From the NCBI GenBank assembly GCA_030040015.1, contig JASHUM010000003.1, positions 1 to 39,742 on the forward strand: a stretch of 39,742 nucleotides of DNA, given 5' to 3'. This DNA is from Acidimicrobiales bacterium (lineage in GTDB: Bacteria > Actinomycetota > Acidimicrobiia > Acidimicrobiales > UBA8190). How positions within the stretch are numbered: position 1 is the first letter of the stretch; each line of letters begins with the position of its first letter. The position numbers and the translations under genes were made by a program. The notes below the pieces were generated by a model. The model was given only the letters and a program-made list of their open reading frames with translations, did no database searches and was not told the origin of the DNA. Positions 1-7,917 of this stretch are shown here, in pieces.

Positions 1-743
1 AAAGCGGCCGCCCCGCCCCGGACCGGCTCGGGGAGACGGAAGAGCGCCCAGGCCAGTGGGAATGCCGCCAGCGCCAGGATGACGAAGGCCGCCCGCCACG
101 AGAGGGCAGAGATGTCGCCGGTGACGGCGAACCCGAAGCCCGCCCCCACCAGTTCCCCGGTGAGGATGTAGCTGTAGATCCTTCCCCGCTCCGCGCCGGG
201 GAAGTAGTCCCCCACCAGTGAGGCCACGGCCGGGCCGGCGGCGGCCGTCACGATTCCGAGCCACAGACGCCAGAACAGCAGCCCCCCGAAGGTGGTCGCG
301 GTGGCGCTCAGCAACATCGCCACCCCCCACAGCACCACGGCACCGCCGAGCGTCCACGTCCGGCGCACGCGGTCGGCGAGCATGCCGAAGGGGATCGAGG
401 CCACCGCCCCGACGATCGAATTGACGGCCACCAACAGGCCGATGTCGGTGTTGTCGATGTGCAGGCTCTGTCGCAGCGCAGTAGCCGAGGCGCCCACGGT
501 GGCGATGTCGGCGCTGGCCAGAGCGAGCAGGCATGCCAGGACCACGATGATCCGCGTGCGGTCGGGGCCGCCCAGCAGCACGGTGAGGCGCTTGCGCCCG
601 GTCGACGCCGTGCGCCTGCTGAAGGACGCCGTCCGGGCTGCGAGCTGGGCGCCGGTCGAACGTTGCCGGCGTCCGGGGCCCTCGCCGGGCGGCGGACCGG
701 AGAGGCGGTCGTCGCGTGGCCGGGTCGGTCCCGTGCTGCTCAC
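1..743 (-). CDS. MFS transporter, C-terminal part cut off by the window edge
   Basis: The minus-strand frame from a GTG at 743 stays open to the left edge, giving about 247 residues of the N-terminal half of a major facilitator superfamily permease. After a basic cytoplasmic leader of about 60 residues come hydrophobic helices. The loop between helices 2 and 3 carries the family signature (FGMLADRVRRT), and later helices read GLLFWRLWLGI and GELVGAGFGFAVTG. The substrate cannot be told. The GTG is chosen because a TACGCT box ends exactly 6 nt before it, suggesting a leaderless mRNA. An ATG slightly upstream is in another frame and closes at once. The family call is firm; function is open. Confidence 0.85.
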   Translation of the reverse strand, partial: MSSTGPTRPRDDRLSGPPPGEGPGRRQRSTGAQLAARTASFSRRTASTGRKRLTVLLGGPDRTRIIVVLACLLALASADIATVGASATALRQSLHIDNTDIGLLVAVNSIVGAVASIPFGMLADRVRRTWTLGGAVVLWGVAMLLSATATTFGGLLFWRLWLGIVTAAAGPAVASLVGDYFPGAERGRIYSYILTGELVGAGFGFAVTGDISALSWRAAFVILALAAFPLAWALFRLPEPVRGGAAA

Positions 744-749
744 TGTGCG

Positions 750-755
750 AGCGTA
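750..755 (-). promoter_or_regulatory. TANNNT -10 box for leaderless MFS mRNA
   Basis: TACGCT on the minus strand is followed by 6 nt and then the GTG start of the MFS gene. No Shine-Dalgarno sequence could fit. In actinobacteria a -10 box this close to the start codon marks leaderless transcription; that reading is inferred, not measured. Confidence 0.55.
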
Positions 756-791
756 GGCATGCGCCACCCCGAATCGGAACGAGCCGCATCG

Positions 792-828
792 TCCGGTTCT
801 CCGGCTTCTCCGGCTTCTCCGGCTTCTC
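792..828. repeat. Intergenic 9-bp tandem repeat (TTCTCCGGC)
   Basis: Three perfect tandem copies of TTCTCCGGC lie at 797-823, with partial copies on both sides (from 792 and to 828). It sits in the 200-bp intergenic stretch between the divergent MFS and Lrp-like genes. No reliable coding frame crosses it. The rest of 744-943 shows a possible TACGAT -10 box at 891-896 for the Lrp-like gene and little else. Confidence 0.8.
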
Positions 829-943
829 GAAGCTGACCGATGATGATCAAGCGGATGCTATGGCCCCGGTGCATCGCCACCCGTCACCGCTACGATGGCC
901 GGGCCGGGCCGGGAAGGCTCGGCGTGCGAGGGAGGGAGGGATC

Positions 944-1180
944 ATGGCCGTCACCGCCTACGTGCTCATCCAGACCGAGGTCGGAAAGGCCGCCAACGTG
1001 GCTACACAGGTCGCCGCCATCTCGGGCGTGATCTCCGCTGAGGACGTCACCGGTCCCTATGACGTGATCGTGCGCGCCGAGGCTCCGTCGGTCGACGAGC
1101 TCGGGCGGATGGTGGTGAGCCACATTCAGCTCATCGAGGGCATCACCCGAACCGTGACCTGCCCGGTGGTCAACCTCTGA
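944..1180 (+). CDS. Small Lrp/AsnC ligand-binding (RAM) domain protein
   Basis: This 78-residue protein is a stand-alone Lrp/AsnC C-terminal effector-binding domain with no helix-turn-helix. The hallmarks are the opening strand AYVLIQTEVGKA, the central VTGPYDVIVRAEA and the closing EGITRTVTCPVV. The fold is a beta-alpha-beta-beta-alpha-beta sandwich that forms oligomers and binds amino acids. Single-domain versions are common in actinobacteria and archaea and may sense a metabolite or pair with full-length Lrp proteins. The ATG follows a purine-rich site (GGGAGGGAGGG), so this gene has a leader, unlike several neighbours. It converges on the CoA-transferase gene with only 11 nt between stops. 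Confidence 0.85.
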   Translation: MAVTAYVLIQTEVGKAANVATQVAAISGVISAEDVTGPYDVIVRAEAPSVDELGRMVVSHIQLIEGITRTVTCPVVNL

Positions 1181-1191
1181 GGCTCGGAGGT

Positions 1192-2337
1192 TTAGTCGAT
1201 CGCTCCCGTCTTGCGCAGGGAGGCGATCCGCTCCTCGTCGATCCCCCAGGCCGCCAACGCCTCGTCCGAGTCCTGCCCGGCCACTGGAGGAGGGCGGCGA
1301 ACGGCGCTTGGAGTCCGGCTGAAGCGTGGTGCCGGGCCGGGCTGGACCACCCCTTCCACCTCCACGAAGGTGCCCCGGGCCACGTTGTGCGAGTGACCGG
1401 GCGCCTCCCAGGGGGAGAGCACAGGTGCGCCGCAGGCGTCGGTCCCGGCAAAGCGCTCGGTCCACTCGTCGCGCGACGCCGTCTTGAAGATGGCAGCCAG
1501 GCGCTCCTTCATGGCCGGCCACTGCGCCCGGTCCTGCTGTGAGGGCAGGTCCTCGCCCTCCAGCCCGAGGACACGCACAAGCTCGGCGTAGAACTGGGGC
1601 TCGATGGCCCCGACGGCGAAGTACTTGCCGTCAGCCGTCTCGTACACCTCGTAGAAATGGGCCCCGGTGTCGAGGATGTTCACCCCTCGGTCCTCGGTCC
1701 ACATCCCCAGCTGCCGAAAGGCGTAGGTCATGGTGAGCAAGGAGGCCGCACCGTCGACCATGGCGGCGTCCACCACCTGGCCCTGACCCGACGTCCTCGC
1801 CTCGAGGATGGCGGCCACCAACCCGAAGGCGAGCAACATCCCGCCGCCGCCAAAGTCACCGACCAGATTGAGCGGCGGGACGGGACGCTCCCCGGCCCGA
1901 CCGATCGACCACAGCGCCCCCGACAGAGCGATGTAGTCGATGTCGTGGCCTGCTTGTTGGGCCATGGGCCCGTCCTGGCCCCAACCGGTCATGCGCCCGT
2001 AGACAAGGCGGGGGTTCCGTGCCGAGCAGTCGTCGGGCCCGAGACCGAGGCGCTCGGCAACACCCGGGCGCCAGCCCTCGACCAGAGCATCGGCGCTCTC
2101 CACCAAGTCGAGCACGAGCTCGACGCCATCGGACGACTTGAGGTCCACCGCCACCGAGCGTCGGCTCCGGTTGAGGAGGTCCCAATGAGGCCCGGCGCCG
2201 GCCGTCGGGGGACGGCCCGTGGCTCGGTCCACGCGCAACACGTCGGCCCCGGCGTCGGCCAGGAGCATGCACGTGTACGGACTCGGCCCGATGCCGGCCA
2301 GCTCCACCACCTTGAGTCCGTTGAGCGGCCCGCTCAC
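1192..2337 (-). CDS. Alpha-methylacyl-CoA racemase-like class III CoA-transferase family protein
   Basis: This 381-residue protein belongs to the CaiB/BaiF (class III) fold. It resembles the alpha-methylacyl-CoA racemase branch, which epimerises 2-methyl-branched acyl-CoAs during breakdown of branched fatty acids and sterol side chains. Residues matching the catalytic pair of mycobacterial MCR are visible: His131 in QQAGHDIDYIALSG and Asp161 in NLVGDFGGGGM. The acidic GAIEPQFYAEL segment further on matches the region of the third active-site residue. The frame runs open far upstream, but the GTG at 2337 starts the conserved LKVVELAGIGPSPY end and gives the usual length. It overlaps the stop of the upstream hydrolase by 4 nt (GTGA), so the two genes are translationally coupled. 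Substrate specificity is not proven. Confidence 0.88.
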   Translation of the reverse strand: MSGPLNGLKVVELAGIGPSPYTCMLLADAGADVLRVDRATGRPPTAGAGPHWDLLNRSRRSVAVDLKSSDGVELVLDLVESADALVEGWRPGVAERLGLGPDDCSARNPRLVYGRMTGWGQDGPMAQQAGHDIDYIALSGALWSIGRAGERPVPPLNLVGDFGGGGMLLAFGLVAAILEARTSGQGQVVDAAMVDGAASLLTMTYAFRQLGMWTEDRGVNILDTGAHFYEVYETADGKYFAVGAIEPQFYAELVRVLGLEGEDLPSQQDRAQWPAMKERLAAIFKTASRDEWTERFAGTDACGAPVLSPWEAPGHSHNVARGTFVEVEGVVQPGPAPRFSRTPSAVRRPPPVAGQDSDEALAAWGIDEERIASLRKTGAID

Positions 2338-3257
2338 CGCACCTCCTCGGTCCCCTGCTCTCGCCCTTGCTGCCCGGTTCGTCGTTCCGATCGGCGGGCG
2401 TTGGCCACCGCTGCGCTCACCAGCTCCGGCCACACCGCCGGAGGCAGCTCGTGACCGAGGCCGGGCACGACGAGCAACTCCGCCCCGGGGATGGCCGCCG
2501 CGGTGGCCCGGCCCCCGCTCACGTCGATGAGCGGATCGGCTTCGCCGTGCACCACCAGGGTAGGCGCCGAGATGGACGACAGGTCCTTGGTCCGGTCTCC
2601 CGACGCCGCCACGGCCATGAGCAGCCGGCCCGTGCCCCGGGGGTGGACCCCGTGGTCCCACAGTCGCTCGAACTTCGCCCGTCTCCAGGATTCGTCCACG
2701 AGCTCCTGGCGCGTCGACCCGATGAGGCGGCTGTTCTCGAGCTCGATCTCGAGGAAACTCTCCCGGTCGGTGCCGGGACGACCGGTGAGTACCGCCCCCA
2801 CGCCCGGCTTGGGCAGCCCGACGTCCGGCCCACCGGTCGTCGACATGACCGAGCACAGGCTCAGCACCTTTTCCGGATGCCGCACCGCCGTCGTCTGGGC
2901 GATCATCCCCCCCAGTGAGACACCGAGAAGATGTGCGCCCTCGACGCCAACCGCGTCGAGGAGCCCGGCGGTGTCGTCGGCCAAGTCGTCGAGGGTGTAG
3001 GTGACGACAGAACGGTCACCTCGGAATGCGGCACCCAGGTCGAAGCGAGGCGCGTCCTCGAGAAGCGACGACTGCCCGCTGTCGCGATTGTCGAAACGGA
3101 GGACGGCGAAGCCGGCGTCGGCCAGCATGGTGACGAATCGGTCGTCCCAGGTGACCAACGAGCTTCCCAGGCCGGCGATCAGGGCCATGACCGGGTCGCC
3201 GGCCTGTCCCACCAGCTCGTAGCACAGCTCGACGTCCCCCACCCGGGCGCGGTCCAT
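2334..3257 (-). CDS. Alpha/beta-fold hydrolase
   Basis: A 307-residue serine hydrolase. The nucleophile elbow GVSLGGMIAQ places the catalytic Ser at residue 114. The likely acid is the Asp in HGEADPLIDV and the His lies in PGLGHELPP. An early ALIAGLGSSLVTWD segment supplies the oxyanion loop. The pattern is that of the TesA/3-oxoadipate enol-lactonase-like group, but substrate cannot be deduced. The final 20 residues are charged and Gln/Arg-rich. Its stop overlaps the start of the racemase-like gene by 4 nt, so the pair likely works on the same CoA or ester metabolite. The start is an ATG; upstream a TTGACC and a weaker CAGCAT box stand 18 nt apart, just before it. Confidence 0.85.
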   Translation of the reverse strand: MDRARVGDVELCYELVGQAGDPVMALIAGLGSSLVTWDDRFVTMLADAGFAVLRFDNRDSGQSSLLEDAPRFDLGAAFRGDRSVVTYTLDDLADDTAGLLDAVGVEGAHLLGVSLGGMIAQTTAVRHPEKVLSLCSVMSTTGGPDVGLPKPGVGAVLTGRPGTDRESFLEIELENSRLIGSTRQELVDESWRRAKFERLWDHGVHPRGTGRLLMAVAASGDRTKDLSSISAPTLVVHGEADPLIDVSGGRATAAAIPGAELLVVPGLGHELPPAVWPELVSAAVANARRSERRTGQQGREQGTEEVR

Positions 3258-3332
3258 GGCCGGGATGCTGTCCCCCGGGGCATCGCACGGTCAAGCTCGC
3301 ACGGCTGGCTCCCATGCCAAGCTCTGAGCCTC

Positions 3333-4358
3333 ATGGTGCGCGCCTACAGCCCCGGTCGCGTCAACCTCATCGGGGACCACACCGACTACAACGGTGGCCT
3401 GGCCATGCCCATGGCCGTCGACCTGGGCACGGTGGTCGACTTCACTCCCGGCGACGACTTCCGGGTGGTTCTCCGATCGGTTGGAGAACCGGAGCCGGCC
3501 GACGTCGACGTGCACGTCCCTTTGGACCCCGAGTACCTGGGTGCGCTGCGTCCCCGGTGGGCTCGACTGGTGGCCGGAGTGGTCGGCGTGGTCCGCCCCC
3601 GCGCCGGCGGCCGGGGCACGGTGGAGACCACGTTGCCGGTAGGGGCCGGACTGTCCTCGAGCGCGGCGTTCGAAGTGGCACTTGCCCTCGCCCTCGGGTT
3701 CCACGCCGAGCCGACGGTGATGGCTCGCGCCTGTCAGCGCGCCGAACAGGCGGCGACCGGCGTGGCGAGCGGGATGATGGACCAGCTGACGGTGTGTGCC
3801 GCCTCAGAAGGTTGCGCCCTGCTCGTCGACTTCGCCGACCTCACCGTGCAGCCGGTGCCGATGCCGATGGAGGCCGAGGTGCTGGTGGTGCACAGCGGAC
3901 AGGCCCGGGCGCTCACCCAATCGGGATACGCGGCACGTCGGGCCGAATGCGAGGCGGCTGCCCATCGTCTGGGACCGCTCGGGAGGCTCGACCCGGAGGC
4001 GATCCTGGGCCTCCCCGATCCCGTCCTGCGCCGGCGCGCTCGCCACGTCGTGACCGAGTGCGACCGGGTGCGGTGGTTCGCCGCCGCTCTGGCCGAGAGC
4101 GACCTGGCTGAGGCCGGCCGGCTCATGACCGCCAGCCACACGTCGTTGGCACGCGACTTCGAGGTCTCCACACCCGCGCTCGACGGCGTGGTGGCGCACC
4201 TGGTGGGACTTCCCGGCGTCCACGGGGCCCGGCTCACCGGCGCCGGGTTCGGCGGGTGCGTGGTGGCCCTCACCGATCCCGGTGCCGTCGACGTGGGGGC
4301 GCTCGGCTACACCGCCTGGCGCGTCCGGCCGAGCGGGCCCGCCACCGTGATGGGCTGA
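3333..4358 (+). CDS. galK: Galactokinase (GHMP kinase)
   Basis: A 341-residue GHMP-family sugar kinase that phosphorylates galactose at C1 with ATP, the first step of the Leloir pathway. Residues 8-22 carry the galactokinase signature (GRVNLIGDHTDYNGG). Residues 101-112 hold the ATP-binding loop LPVGAGLSSSAA, GMMDQL at about 147-152 supplies the catalytic Asp150, and LTGAGFGGCVVAL is the third GHMP motif. It is somewhat shorter than the E. coli enzyme (382 aa) but complete. The ATG at 3333 was chosen because it opens directly into the signature; the frame is open further upstream without homology. It diverges from the hydrolase gene, with 75 nt between. No other Leloir gene is nearby, so a related hexose substrate is possible. 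Confidence 0.9.
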   Translation: MVRAYSPGRVNLIGDHTDYNGGLAMPMAVDLGTVVDFTPGDDFRVVLRSVGEPEPADVDVHVPLDPEYLGALRPRWARLVAGVVGVVRPRAGGRGTVETTLPVGAGLSSSAAFEVALALALGFHAEPTVMARACQRAEQAATGVASGMMDQLTVCAASEGCALLVDFADLTVQPVPMPMEAEVLVVHSGQARALTQSGYAARRAECEAAAHRLGPLGRLDPEAILGLPDPVLRRRARHVVTECDRVRWFAAALAESDLAEAGRLMTASHTSLARDFEVSTPALDGVVAHLVGLPGVHGARLTGAGFGGCVVALTDPGAVDVGALGYTAWRVRPSGPATVMG

Positions 4359-4393
4359 AAGCAGGTCCGTCACTGGTGCGGTCATCCTCGCCG

Positions 4394-5107
4394 TCACTGG
4401 CGTCGCAGCAGTCGCGCCTTCTGCTCGGCGAACTCCTCGTCACTCAGGAGCCCGCGGCGCCGGAGCTCGTCCAGCTCGATCAGCTGCCGCGCCAGCGAAC
4501 CTTGTTCTCCTGGGTCGGCTCCCCGCAGGGCGACGCCCGTCGGTGGCGTGTCGTCGCTACCCCGTGGCCCCGGGGCCACTGGCCCTCCGGCCTGTGCCCG
4601 GGCCACGCCCGAGGACGTGGCGAGAGGCCGGTTGCCGATGGCGTCGATCTGCTCGTGGAGCACGGCGGCCACTGCCGCCGGTCGGCGCACGTGGGCGAAG
4701 CACACCAGGCCGCGCTCGCCGCCGACCTCGACGCACAGCTGGCCGTACCCGAGGACGCGTCCCAGGATGGACTGGGAGTAGGAGACCTCGTTGACGCGGA
4801 CGAGACGCAGGTCGGTGCCCCGGCGGGCGAGCACGCCCGATCGCTGGACCAGGCGCTCGGTGGTCACCACCAACCAGGTGGTCGACCAGCGCAGGACCCT
4901 CACACCGAGCCACAGGGCGCACAGCCCCACGAGCGCCAGGAGCACCTCGCCCACGGCAACGGCAGACGGAAAGGCCACGGTGACCCCGATCAGCACGCCG
5001 ACGCCGACCACCAGTGCCGGGATCGGTCGTCCGATCACCGACCAGTGAGGTCGCATCTCGAGCACGAGATCCTCGCCCGAAGTGAGCAGACGCTGGGGAA
5101 GGCCCAC
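4394..5107 (-). CDS. Membrane protein with PH-like (bPH2/YdbT-type) and C-terminal SHOCT domains
   Basis: A 237-residue protein. Two adjacent membrane helices (about residues 28-46 and 52-70) precede a bacterial PH-like domain (WLVVTTERLVQRSGVLARR, then LRLVRVNEVSYSQSILGRVL and YGQLCVEVGGE). After a low-complexity Gly/Pro linker, the last 30 residues form a SHOCT motif (IELDELRRRGLLSDEEFAEQ), a short helical module often found at the ends of oligomeric membrane proteins. Such proteins are membrane-bound with a cytoplasmic PH domain; function is unknown. The start is a GTG 17 nt after the ddl stop on the same strand, so it probably belongs to the same transcript as ddl and the MurF-like gene. 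Confidence 0.8.
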   Translation of the reverse strand: MGLPQRLLTSGEDLVLEMRPHWSVIGRPIPALVVGVGVLIGVTVAFPSAVAVGEVLLALVGLCALWLGVRVLRWSTTWLVVTTERLVQRSGVLARRGTDLRLVRVNEVSYSQSILGRVLGYGQLCVEVGGERGLVCFAHVRRPAAVAAVLHEQIDAIGNRPLATSSGVARAQAGGPVAPGPRGSDDTPPTGVALRGADPGEQGSLARQLIELDELRRRGLLSDEEFAEQKARLLRRQ

Positions 5108-5124
5108 GGTCCGACCCGCCTGTC

Positions 5125-6234
5125 CTAGGCGAGCTTGGCGGCGATGGCGGCTGCCCCCCGCAGCACCGTGCCGTCAGCGCCGACGGTGCTGTACTCGCTC
5201 GACGGCCGCCGATAGGCCTCCTCGATCATGTCCCCGAGGAGGTCGCCGAAGAGCACGGGCGGCTCCACCCACAGGTACCGTGCCAGCGAACCTGGGATGG
5301 TGTTGATCTCGTTGACGTAGAACTGCCGCCCGTCGGAGAGGAAGTCGATACGCGCCACGCCTCGCACCTGGCACAGCTCGGCGATCTCCGCGGCCTGGCG
5401 ACGCAGCTCGTCCGCCAGCTCAGAAGGGATCTCGGCCGGGAGCTCACGGGGGGCGCTGGCCATGCCCTCGCCTCCCACGTACTTGTCGGCATACCCCAGG
5501 ATCTCCGAGCGGGACCCTGACCGCAGCGGGCGTTCGATGGCGGAGACCTGCTCCACCGGCCAACGCCGCACGGCGACGTTCAAGTCGAAGAGGTCGGGAC
5601 GGAACGGCTCGACCACCGCCCCCCGGCGCAAATGCGGGTTGGTGCCGAGGCGAGCTCGCACCGTCTCGGCATCCTCGACCACCTCGACCCCGATCGAGGA
5701 GCCACCGAAGCGTGGTTTCACGATGTAGGGGCCCGAGAAGACGATGTCGCCCTCGACTTCCAGGGACTGGCGCGCCAGGCATGGAAGTCCTGCTCCCTCC
5801 ACGACTCCGGCAAAGGCGAGCTTGTCCATGCCGAGGGCGGCGCCGGCCACCGAGGGCCCGGTGAACGGGATCCCGGCCATCTGCAGCATGGCCTGCAGGG
5901 TCCCGTCCTCGCCCGGCCCCCCGTGACAGCAATTGACCACCACGTCCACCGACACCGTGCGCTGGCGGCCCATGCGTCCGCTCGAGACGAAGCCGCCTTC
6001 CTCGCCGACCACGAGCCGCAACGCCTCGGCACCGCGGGGCAGGCCCTCGAGAAAAGGCTCGGCCTCGAGCGATGCGGGGACCTGGTACCACTCTCCCGTC
6101 TTGGCCCAGTACAGCCCGGTCACGTTGCGGCCGGCCGCCAGGAGTTCGTGGGCCGCTTGCAGGCCGGTGAGGATGCTCACGTCGTGCTCCGGCGACGGCC
6201 CGCCGAATGCCACGGCGATGAGGGCGTCGGTCAC
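5125..6234 (-). CDS. ddl: D-alanine--D-alanine ligase
   Basis: A 369-residue ATP-grasp enzyme that joins two D-Ala molecules for the peptidoglycan stem peptide. The N-terminal loop GGPSPEHDVSILTG carries the conserved Glu16 that orients the first D-Ala. IVKPRFGGSSIGV is the ATP-grasp Lys and Ser-rich loop. A Lys-Tyr pair in GYADKYVGGEG matches the omega loop and favours D-Ala-D-Ala over D-Ala-D-Lac. ARIDFL and NEINTIPGS give the Mg-binding Asp, Glu and Asn. The GTG at 6234 was chosen because the conserved region starts just after it and a GGAG sequence lies about 11 nt upstream; the frame is open for 72 more codons without homology. It follows the MurF-like gene by 64 nt. Confidence 0.93.
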   Translation of the reverse strand: MTDALIAVAFGGPSPEHDVSILTGLQAAHELLAAGRNVTGLYWAKTGEWYQVPASLEAEPFLEGLPRGAEALRLVVGEEGGFVSSGRMGRQRTVSVDVVVNCCHGGPGEDGTLQAMLQMAGIPFTGPSVAGAALGMDKLAFAGVVEGAGLPCLARQSLEVEGDIVFSGPYIVKPRFGGSSIGVEVVEDAETVRARLGTNPHLRRGAVVEPFRPDLFDLNVAVRRWPVEQVSAIERPLRSGSRSEILGYADKYVGGEGMASAPRELPAEIPSELADELRRQAAEIAELCQVRGVARIDFLSDGRQFYVNEINTIPGSLARYLWVEPPVLFGDLLGDMIEEAYRRPSSEYSTVGADGTVLRGAAAIAAKLA

Positions 6235-6262
6235 GAGTGAGCGGCTCCTTCGGGCGTCAGGG

Positions 6263-6281
6263 GGTGCCCGCCTGGGGCACC
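6263..6281 (-). promoter_or_regulatory. Stem-loop between the MurF-like gene and ddl
   Basis: A perfect 7-bp inverted repeat (GGTGCCC ... GGGCACC) with a 5-nt loop lies in the 64-nt gap. There is no T-run after it, so it is not a classical intrinsic terminator. It could attenuate read-through, protect a processed end or be incidental. Confidence 0.5.
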
Positions 6282-6298
6282 GTCGAGGATCGAATTGC

Positions 6299-7849
6299 TC
6301 AAGGGTAATGGTCGGGCAAGTCGTTCTCGAAGAGGGCCACGTCCCCCTCGTGGAGACGGTTGCGCACCCAGGCGACCGCCTGGTCGCGGGTGTCCACCAC
6401 CACCGTCTTCGACTCCCCGCCCGCTTCGTACGCGCCTCGCAGCAGCGCACGCCGATTGGTCCGGCCCACGATCACGAGGTTGTCGGCCACACGAACCGCA
6501 TCCCCCGCGAAGCGGGTGTTCTCAGGTCTCTGACGTGGCCCCAATTCGACCATGCCCGGGGTGACCACCACCCGTCGCCCCTCGGCCGGGGTCAACCGAG
6601 CCAGCGCTTCAAGGGCGGCTCGGGCCCCGGCCGGGTTGGAGTTGTAGGTGTCGTCGATCACCGCGCACCGGCCCTGTGCCGTGGGCGCCAGCTCGAGGCG
6701 GTGGGCGACCGTGGGGAGGGTGGCCAACCGAGTGGCGACGACATCCGCGCCGACTCCGACGCTCAAGGCGACGGCGACGGCGCACCCGAGGTTGAGGGCT
6801 CGGGCGTCGACGGTCGCGTCCGCCAGCTTCTGACCGCCCACCCACACGCGCAGCTCAGTGCCCGTGTCCTCCACGCACACGTCGGAGTCCGCGTTGTGCT
6901 CCGACACCCGCCACACCTGTTTGCCCTCGAGCTCGCAGCGGTCGGCGACGGCGGCCAGCCGGTTGTCGTCGGTGCCGAGCACGGCCACGCCAGCACCGCG
7001 CAGGATCTCCGACTTCGCCTCCACGATGGCGTCTTCGGTCCCGAAGCGCTCGAGGTGGACGGGTCCGATGGCCGTGATCACCGAGATCTCGGGATGGAGC
7101 CACCCGACCAGTTCGGCGATCTCACCGGGACCGTACGTGCCCATCTCGGCGACCAACACCTCGGTGCCGTCGGCGAGGTGCTGGTTGACGGTGCGGGCCA
7201 GGCCGGCCCGGTTGTTGAAGCTGGCCGGGCTGGCCACGACGGACAGGGAACCCGACAGGAGGTGCGCCACGTACCCCTTGGTGGTGGTCTTCCCGTAACT
7301 CCCCGTGATGGCGACCACGCGGGGCCGGACCCGGGCGAGGCGCTGAGCCGCCCGGGCGACGTAGCGCCGGGCGATGCGGCGCTCGATGGGAGCGGTGATC
7401 ACGCAGGCGGCGTCCATGAGCGCCGGCGCCGCCAGGGCCCCTGCCGCCGCCGCCACCGGGCCTCCGCCGAGCTCCACGCCCACCGCCACCACCGCCCCCT
7501 GCAGGAGCGCCCACACCCAGGTCAGTGTCCTGAGCCGTCGGGTCCAGGCCAAGGGCGAGGTCCGGCCCCGAAGTCCGAGGCCGACGGGGCCGAGCGCCAT
7601 GACCAGGGCGGTGGCCAGCGCCGCCAGCGGCCAGCGTGAGGCCAGCACCAGCCCGGCGGCACCGATGACGAGCAGCAGGAAGTTGAGAGGAGTCGACGTC
7701 CACCACCGAAGCGCGAATCGGGAGGCGGCGTCGGCCAGGTAGTGCTCGCGCTGGGCCACCCGCAACCACCGGAGGCCAGCCGGCACCGTGGCCACCATGC
7801 ACACGGCCACGGCCGCGGCGTCCTGCGCCGTCGACCCTGCCCCAGCCAT
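6299..7849 (-). CDS. MurF-like Mur ligase with an N-terminal membrane domain
   Basis: A 516-residue protein with two parts. Residues 1-150 hold four to five hydrophobic helices (about 10-26, 55-70, 75-92, 110-126, 131-150). From about 175 comes a Mur ligase core: the P-loop VVAITGSYGKTTTK (Gly183-Lys191), SFNNRAGL and VAEMGTYGPGEIAEL, a central segment with VITAIGPVHLERFG, and a C-terminal domain with VIDDTYNSNPAG and VTPGMVELG, as in MurF. The membrane part stands where soluble MurF has its UDP-sugar-binding domain 1. The ATG at 7849 avoids running into the upstream hydrolase gene. Next to ddl, whose product D-Ala-D-Ala is the MurF substrate, it probably adds the dipeptide to a precursor, perhaps a membrane-held one. 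That last point is inference. Confidence 0.82.
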   Translation of the reverse strand: MAGAGSTAQDAAAVAVCMVATVPAGLRWLRVAQREHYLADAASRFALRWWTSTPLNFLLLVIGAAGLVLASRWPLAALATALVMALGPVGLGLRGRTSPLAWTRRLRTLTWVWALLQGAVVAVGVELGGGPVAAAAGALAAPALMDAACVITAPIERRIARRYVARAAQRLARVRPRVVAITGSYGKTTTKGYVAHLLSGSLSVVASPASFNNRAGLARTVNQHLADGTEVLVAEMGTYGPGEIAELVGWLHPEISVITAIGPVHLERFGTEDAIVEAKSEILRGAGVAVLGTDDNRLAAVADRCELEGKQVWRVSEHNADSDVCVEDTGTELRVWVGGQKLADATVDARALNLGCAVAVALSVGVGADVVATRLATLPTVAHRLELAPTAQGRCAVIDDTYNSNPAGARAALEALARLTPAEGRRVVVTPGMVELGPRQRPENTRFAGDAVRVADNLVIVGRTNRRALLRGAYEAGGESKTVVVDTRDQAVAWVRNRLHEGDVALFENDLPDHYP

Positions 7850-7917
7850 GACCGGCCAGGGTAGCGGTGGGCGCCCCGAGCCCGAGACCGCCCGAGCCCA
7901 GACTCGGCCCCTGGGCT

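Noticed and set aside
2338-2856. N-terminal extension of the CoA-transferase frame
   Set aside because: It overlaps the hydrolase gene in another frame and lacks homology; the GTG at 2337 gives normal length and a GTGA overlap.
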